Shown: in pieces, positions 58,346-64,000 of the stretch
Numbering within the stretch: position 1 is the stretch's first letter
Layout of the letters: every line of letters starts with the position of its first letter
Source: Asterias rubens
Taxonomy: Eukaryota > Echinodermata > Asteroidea > Forcipulatida > Asteriidae
Assembly: GCF_902459465.1 (NCBI RefSeq)
Contig: NC_047077.1
Coordinates: 3,844,001-3,908,000, forward strand
DNA length: 64,000 nt
Reading direction: 5' to 3'
The notes under the pieces: generated by a model
Databases searched by the model: none
The model's input: only the letters and a program-made list of their open reading frames with translations
What the model was told of the DNA's origin: nothing
Translations under genes and position numbers: made by a program

Positions 58346-59467
58346 ATGTCTTGTTCTGAAGAGGTTGACCTCAAAGGGCAAATTCTGTCTGCTCTAAAGT
58401 AGCGGTAGGTTTTATCAAGAGAGCAACACTCTTAGGAGTCTTGTTAGCTTTGTTTGTCACTCTGTATTTAAGCAATTCTTCAGTAGTTACCATTTGGTAT
58501 GCTGCTTGTAGAATGCTTTTGTCTAGCATACATGTACATGTGTTTAAGCAGTGTTGTCAGGGGTCGATTCACTGTGAGGTGCATCATTACTTTCCAATAA
58601 CCTGCAATAACAAGAGAAAAAACATTTTTGATTGAACATCATACGGTGTACAAGTATTCTACAGTACATTATTTTTTAACTCAATACAATTACATAATAT
58701 AAGATACATGTAGTACATGTACACACCACCCAGCAAGATCATTTTGAAGATTATATTTTTATGGTTGGCAAGGGTCTGGTTTTACACATCTTTTGATGAC
58801 AGTTTTTATACTTTTGTTTTAACCTTGACACCCCCTGTGCAACTTGTAACTAATGTTAACAGCCAATACTAACCCTCAGTGAAGCCTTGGCTCAGAAAGC
58901 AAGACTGTCAAACAACAGTGTATGTAAATTGTAAGGGACAATTCTGACACACAAATTGAGGACCTAAAAATGGTCCTAGTATAACCCATGACAAATAACA
59001 TCACATTTTGAACTCACAACTGTCTGTGAAAAACTCACAAAAACAACTGTAAACCCTAAAATCTGGTCACAGCAGAAACCAGGCTCCAGGTCTAGAGTAA
59101 GTGTCCGAAGGTGCAAGGACTTTCAGTATTGGCATTTGTGATGACCCTCCTTCAATTGCCAGTTTTTTTTTAAAACTCTTATAAATAACTGATGGCCATG
59201 GAAACCCAAACTCCTATGGCAAACCTATTAAGCCGTTTAGGTAATGGTTTTTAATTGGCCAGACCCAGAATAATCCATTTAAAGCCAGCGCTGTCCATGA
59301 AAACGGGGGAGGCTATTTCTAGTTTTGAACTTCTCAATAAAAAAAAAAGATTAAGAAATAACGATGGTAATAATCATGATAAGATGATTTTTTGTTTTAA
59401 TTGTCTGTTACTTTTTGCAAACACAAATGTCTATTAAGTATTTAAACAAGTATGCTAACGACATTTG
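58346..59467. other. Spacer upstream of exon A, no exon recognised
   Basis: The missing first exon of the PsuG-PfkB gene should lie above 57797. I looked for an open frame with a start and a phase-1 donor here and found none I can support. Confidence 0.4.
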
Positions 59468-60063
59468 TTAAATATTAAAGTCACCTGGAAGTGGTATTTT
59501 GTCAAAATAAAGTTTTTGTCACATAACTATGTGTTATGATGAGTAGAATATGAATAACAGTTAACTACGGTTCTGACAATTTAGTTTCCATTTTATTAAA
59601 AATTTTTTAAAGTAGGCCCGACCCGATAGGGCGCTGTTCGTGACACCAATCGAGGCGCAATATTTGAAGCAAGACGGCTCGAAGTGTTTGCTGCACAGTG
59701 CTGGAAAAGACGTCGGACCAGACCACTTTGCAAAATGACCCCATTTTTAGTTGTTTTGCTGGCATCCAGCATAAATACACCAGCAGCAATACACCTAGTC
59801 GACATTGCCGGAAAAATGCAAGAAATAAACCTTTTTTCGAAATGTACACACTCGCGACTAGGACTTGCATGTACTTGCACGTACGAGTGTTCGATGTTCG
59901 ATCGAGGCAAAGTCTGCCTCGATTGACGTCACAAAAGGAGTAGGCGGAGTCACCCCCAAACAACTTTATCTATTTTTTAAACATATAAATCGTTACAAAC
60001 AATTACTCAAAAAATAAACATATACTCTAATGTTTGAAGAAAAAAGGTGACTTTAATATTTAA
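59468..60063. mobile_element. MITE with TTAAATATTAAAGTCACC ends (596 bp)
   Basis: The left TTAAATATTAAAGTCACCT is the inverse of the right AGGTGACTTTAATATTTAA. Internal arms GCCTCGATTGACGTCAC and its near-complement (59640-59660) also pair. Open frames inside are not genes. Confidence 0.75.
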
Positions 60064-60356
60064 TTCAGTAATTGCTACATGTAGGTTTTATTATAACAAA
60101 AGAAATGCTATAATGCTTATTTGTTGGGTGTATAATTTACGATAAATTGAGCAACATTAATAAAATCATTGACAATAATCAATATTTAAATTGGGGCATG
60201 GGGCTTAAGCCTACTATTTTGATGAAGTTTTTTACCCCAGCACAAATTTTTAACGTACCAGTTGGCTATTAAAGCAGGCTTCACTCAATATCCCTTTCAA
60301 TCGATAATTAAGCCACTATGTTACCCTTTCATAAGAAGCCAAACTAAATAGCATCT

Positions 60357-60500
60357 TGGGCGACTGTGCTAGCAGGGGGGCGACTTTGCTAGGGGGCGAC
60401 ATTGTGCGACATTGTCAAGGGCAACTTTGTTTTTGTTACAACCCGGGGCGACTTTGCAGCCATGGGCGACTTGTTGGGGGGCGAGCTGGCTAGGGGGCGA
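60357..60500. repeat. GGGCGACTTTGCTAG tandem repeats
   Basis: Irregular repeats of about 15-20 bp related to the arms of the 61044-62868 element, in the same orientation as its right arm. Possibly a decayed end of another copy. Confidence 0.6.
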
Positions 60501-60717
60501 GATAACCAGCCCCTTAGTTTTGTTCTATTTTTTGGCAAGTGCCAAGTTGTATTTGTAAGTGCAAGTGTAACAAGTTTGTGACGAGTTTTGCTAGGTGCCC
60601 AGTTTTGCTAGGTGCCGAGTTTGCAAGGTGCCGAGTTTGTGGGTGCCAAGTTTGCAATGTGCCAAAGGAATGTGTCAGTAGGAACCATAAGAACGGAGGT
60701 TAAGCTGAGGTACCCCT

Positions 60718-61016
60718 CTTTTGGTATCATAACCCTCCTCCTGACGGCAGACCTCTCCTCCTCGGGTCGGGAGGAGGGGTTACGCGACTAACCCACCTTG
60801 TTGGGCTGTTGGCTCTCTTTTTATCAGGCTTGATATCGAGCACAGTCGCCATTCACGATTGATGTTAAGAGAGAGCCAACAGCCCACAAGGTGGGCTAGA
60901 ATACATTTAGGTTATGACTAGACTCGACGGCCGTAACGTAACCCTCCTCCCGACGGCCGCCAGGATAACGTAACCCTCCTCCCGACGGCCGCCAGAGGAG
61001 GGTTACGTTATCGCAA
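60718..61016. repeat. Palindrome-rich block with CCTCCTCCCGACGG repeats
   Basis: ACCTTGTTGGGCTGTTGGCT at about 60800 pairs with AGCCAACAGCCCACAAGGT at about 60874. AACCCTCCTCCCGACGGCCG is repeated at about 60939 and 60970, then inverted (GAGGAGGGTTACGTTAT). Confidence 0.7.
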
Positions 61017-61043
61017 CTATCAATGTCTATGTTATATAGAATA

Positions 61044-62868
61044 CCAGTCATCTCGCCCCCCAGCAAAGTCGCCCACAACAAAGTCACCCCCCAGCAAAGT
61101 CGCCCACTACAAAGTCGCCCCCCAGCAAAGTCGCCCACCACAAAGTCGCCCCCTCACTTACAAAGTCGCCCCCTGTCAAAGTCGCCCCTCACAAAGTCGC
61201 CCCCTGACATAGTCGCCCCCCAACAAAGTCGCCCCCCGACACAGTCGCCCCCTAACAAAGTCGCCCAAGAAGATTTCACTAAGTGAGGGCGCCCTTTGTA
61301 AACGGTTTAGATTCAACCATTGGAGATTCCAGGCTTGGCGAATGCTCTGTCTTTTCGCTAGATAACTAATTAGCTATTTTCTTTTTTTTTATACTTTGAA
61401 TTGGCCTTCTAATATTATGTAAATCTGTATCGAACATGAGACAGTTTTCTGAATTAAATTAAGCATGCCAACCATTTAAGATTGTATACATAATTATTGC
61501 TGTGCATAATTTTTAATCCATACCGGAAACAAATTTTTATACCCAATATTTTTAGTTAATATTTTTAATCAATTTGTTTTAACAATAAACAATTGTTATG
61601 ACTAAAATGTGATTTTGTCTGTAGGCCTAGTGATCGACTTAGGGTTTTAATTAAAGTAGGCAACCTGTCAACTTATCACAACAATAAAACTTAAAGAACT
61701 TCAAATAATGTATCAAAACACATCAGTTTTAGAGTTAACATAATTTTATTCAATTAAACAACATATAGACTATAAAAAAAGGTTTTATATATAATAAAAA
61801 AAACAATTAGAACTTTATTTAAAAGCAAATATGTAACTACCATAACTTTTAATAAATTCGCGAATAATTACCATTGCACAAACATTTGCTTCAACATGGA
61901 GGGGAAAAAAATTAAACAAATTGAGTTTGAAGTTTACATCAACAAAAAACAAATAAATAAATGCAAATAAAAACAACCCATCAGTTACACGGAAATTACA
62001 AATATTTTAAAAAGTTTGAAGTTGGAAAAAGTAGTACATGTATTTAAAAAAAAAAAAAAAAGTTTTGGAGTAGAACAAAAAATTAGAACTATAATCAAAA
62101 ACAAATAAATAACCACAATAACTTTTAATAAATCCGCGAACAAAAAATTCGAACTTTATTTAAAAACAAATAAATAACCACAATAACTTTAAATCAATCC
62201 GCGAATCCGCGAACTTTTAATAAATCCGCGAACAAAAAATTAGAACTGTATTTAAAAAAAAAAAACATAACCACAATTACTTTTAATAAATCCGCGAATG
62301 CTTTGTCTTTTCGATAACCAATTAGCTAGTTTTCTGAATTTAATTATGGTGCATTGCCAAAAAGGACGGCACAGCCACGTAACAGTTTCTTGGCACCGAT
62401 TTCGCCGTTGGTGTAACCATACTGTCCCAGTGTCTAGTGGGGGTGACGCGCGGCATCCCGATAGTGAATATTCCCCGCTAGTATAACTAGAAGATCACCA
62501 GAGGCTCGTAGTGCTGTGGTGATGACCAAGCATAGATGAATCAAACTGGATTCACCAACTTAAGACAGTCCAAACTTCTCAAAATAAACACTTGTGAAAT
62601 AATTTTCCATCACCCTCAGGTTCACTTCTGCTTGATAATTTATTTGATGCACCATGCACTGGCGACTTTGTTAGGGGGCGACAGTGTCGGGGGGGCGACT
62701 TTGTTGGGGGGCGACTCTGTCAGGGGGCGACTTTGTGAGGGGCGACTTTGACAGGGGGCGACTTTGTAAATGAGGGGGCGACTTTGCTGGGGGGCGACTT
62801 TGTAGTGGGCGACTTTGCTGGGGGGCGACTTTGTTGTGGGCGACTTTGCTGGGGGGCGAGATGACTGG
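61044..62868. mobile_element. Element whose TIRs are tandem arrays of a GTCGCCCC unit (1.8 kb)
   Basis: The left arm 61044-61270 starts CCAGTCATCTCGCCCCCC and continues with CAGCAAAGTCGCCCAC-type units. The right arm 62655-62868 is its inverse, ending GGCGAGATGACTGG. About 12 units lie in each arm. The AT-rich interior has AATAAATCCGCGAACAAAAA repeats (61840-62300) and no gene. Confidence 0.8.
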
Positions 62869-63384
62869 TTTCCGTTATATATATAGCCCCATCAATCATC
62901 ACACATCACTGCTTCAAATAAGAAAATAGTCATTTTATATAGTGCCAATACGCTGGACCCCTCACAAGTCATGGGTATTGGCACTATTGATAGGCATAGG
63001 GCTACCTCTTTCAATTAATTCTGCAAATACGCTGGACTCCAAGCCAGAACCTCTACTGCAAATGTAATCTGCATGGCTCTACAGAGCCAACCCAGATGAG
63101 ATATGAACAGGATGGCGGCACTAGAACCATGCTAGAATTTTAGAACTTATAAATAAGCAAAAGTAGAACGTAATTTTAATTTAAGAACTATATTTTAAAC
63201 AGGACTAAGGCGTTGGTAAAAACTATTGTTTGATTGTATTCCATGAAAAGACAATTTAAAGAGTAAGACCTCCCCTACCTGTATATGTCACGGGAGCAAT
63301 GCAGTAATCGTTAAACAAATATGAGAACAAGTTTCCGAAGTTCCCCTTCTCTCTCTCGCGCCGGTGCATGTCAACAATCAGGAT
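62869..63384. other. Spacer with a small hairpin
   Basis: ATAGTGCCAATAC at 62939 pairs with GTATTGGCACTAT ending at 62987, and ATACGCTGGAC occurs twice. No gene is seen. Confidence 0.5.
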
Positions 63385-63513
63385 AGTAGACTTGATTCAA
63401 GTCCCGTTCTCGTGTGAGAGGTCCCTAAGCTTATCGCGCTCGCCGTTAAAATGAACCTGTACGTCGTATGTCCCTTAGGCGATGGCACGGGATTGGGACT
63501 TGAGTCAAGTCTA
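63385..63513. mobile_element. Foldback MITE with AGACTTGAYTCAAGTCCC ends
   Basis: GACTTGATTCAAGTCCCGTT and GGGACTTGAGTCAAGTC are inverted. The arms are themselves nearly palindromic. Confidence 0.65.
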
Positions 63514-63652
63514 GGATCCACGCGCCGCTTAAAAGTTTAGGGAGATATGGCACGCCAAAGTTGAAATTTTTAATAAAAACTGTGCGCCATGCAAACAGTG
63601 AAAAAGTAAACAATGCAAGTAAAACCGAGTCAAGATATAATTCTCGTGACCT

Positions 63653-64000
63653 AGGCCAAACAAAATCAAAGTTCTGTTTCCGATTACATGCCATCTCAAA
63701 ATAGGGTAGGTAAGTATAGGGATTTTGTTTTCTTAAGTTTTGGTTTGTGTTGGAAACACTCACCCGTATTTGACCCTTGGAGATCAACAAATGACACAAA
63801 CAGAGTCGACTCATTGCAAGTGACTATGCCTATGTTTTACGGAATGATGCACATGACTACCCCTCAATCAATGAACAGGCATTAAAACGTCAATGGATTA
63901 AAGTAAGTGAAGTAAGTCAAGAATAATATGAAAAGCTTAATTGCATACATTCAAAGCACACTAACATCACCATCAGCACAGTCACAGAACATTAGCATGC
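63653..64000. other. Lone end of the AGGCCAAACAAAAT element, then spacer
   Basis: AGGCCAAACAAAATCAAAGT starting at 63653 matches the left end at 53884. The remainder to the window edge shows nothing I can name. Confidence 0.45.

Noticed and set aside
59607-59963. Possible promoter (TGACGTCA) and first exon of the salvage gene
   Set aside because: The region lies inside an inverted-repeat MITE (59468-60063), the CRE-like site is part of an internal arm, and no suitable donor follows.
63446-63814. 122-residue minus-strand open frame as a 5' exon candidate
   Set aside because: It overlaps a foldback element (63385-63513), shows no family resemblance and lacks a clear donor.

Overview
The window looks like nuclear DNA of a marine invertebrate, most likely a deuterostome. 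It has GT-AG introns, APE-type LINE pieces, a Ty3/gypsy remnant, tRNA-derived SINEs, many TTAA-flanked foldback MITEs and a fused pseudouridine-salvage gene of a kind I associate with invertebrates. Several MITEs resemble ones I associate with sea stars, but that is from memory and unverified. No bacterial or organellar genes are seen.

Layout. (1) 0.45-21.1 kb is a cluster of six piggyBac-like copies, all coding on the minus strand and all damaged (PB-A to PB-F). PB-B is split in two by a 4,284-bp DNA element (3441-7724) with perfect 20-bp terminal inverted repeats and a perfect 8-bp target duplication (acatttgt). Taking the element out and keeping one target copy rejoins the piggyBac reading frame. 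The element's only gene is a two-exon gene (4253-7053) for a 716-residue protein of the uncharacterised family I recall as DUF7869. This makes that protein a strong candidate transposase and is the most interesting result here. PB-F (17.65-21.13 kb) is nearly complete, with one nonsense codon. PB-E carries its TATA-to-ATG segment in four 72-bp tandem copies. A 50-bp satellite of about 21 units lies between PB-C and a piggyBac scrap. (2) 21.1-26.3 kb is gene-poor, with nested foldback elements. (3) 26,316-57,797 (minus) is one large host gene rebuilt exon by exon. Fifteen phase-compatible exons encode 671 residues, a PsuG (pseudouridine-5'-phosphate glycosidase) domain followed by a PfkB (pseudouridine kinase) domain. 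The first exon was not found. Its introns hold a CR1/L2-like LINE, a gypsy remnant, SINEs, MITEs and six tandem arrays. Two arrays (86-bp and 93-bp units) are amplified copies of an exon 3' end plus its splice donor. (4) 57.8-64 kb holds only SINEs, foldback elements and a 1.8-kb element whose terminal inverted repeats are themselves tandem arrays of a GTCGCCCC-rich unit.

The one clear host gene is the PsuG-PfkB salvage enzyme: the PsuG domain splits pseudouridine monophosphate into uracil and ribose 5-phosphate, and the kinase domain supplies that phosphate ester. Almost everything else is mobile DNA or its debris. In three places (a promoter/start codon and two splice donors) a tandem array has grown out of a functional boundary.
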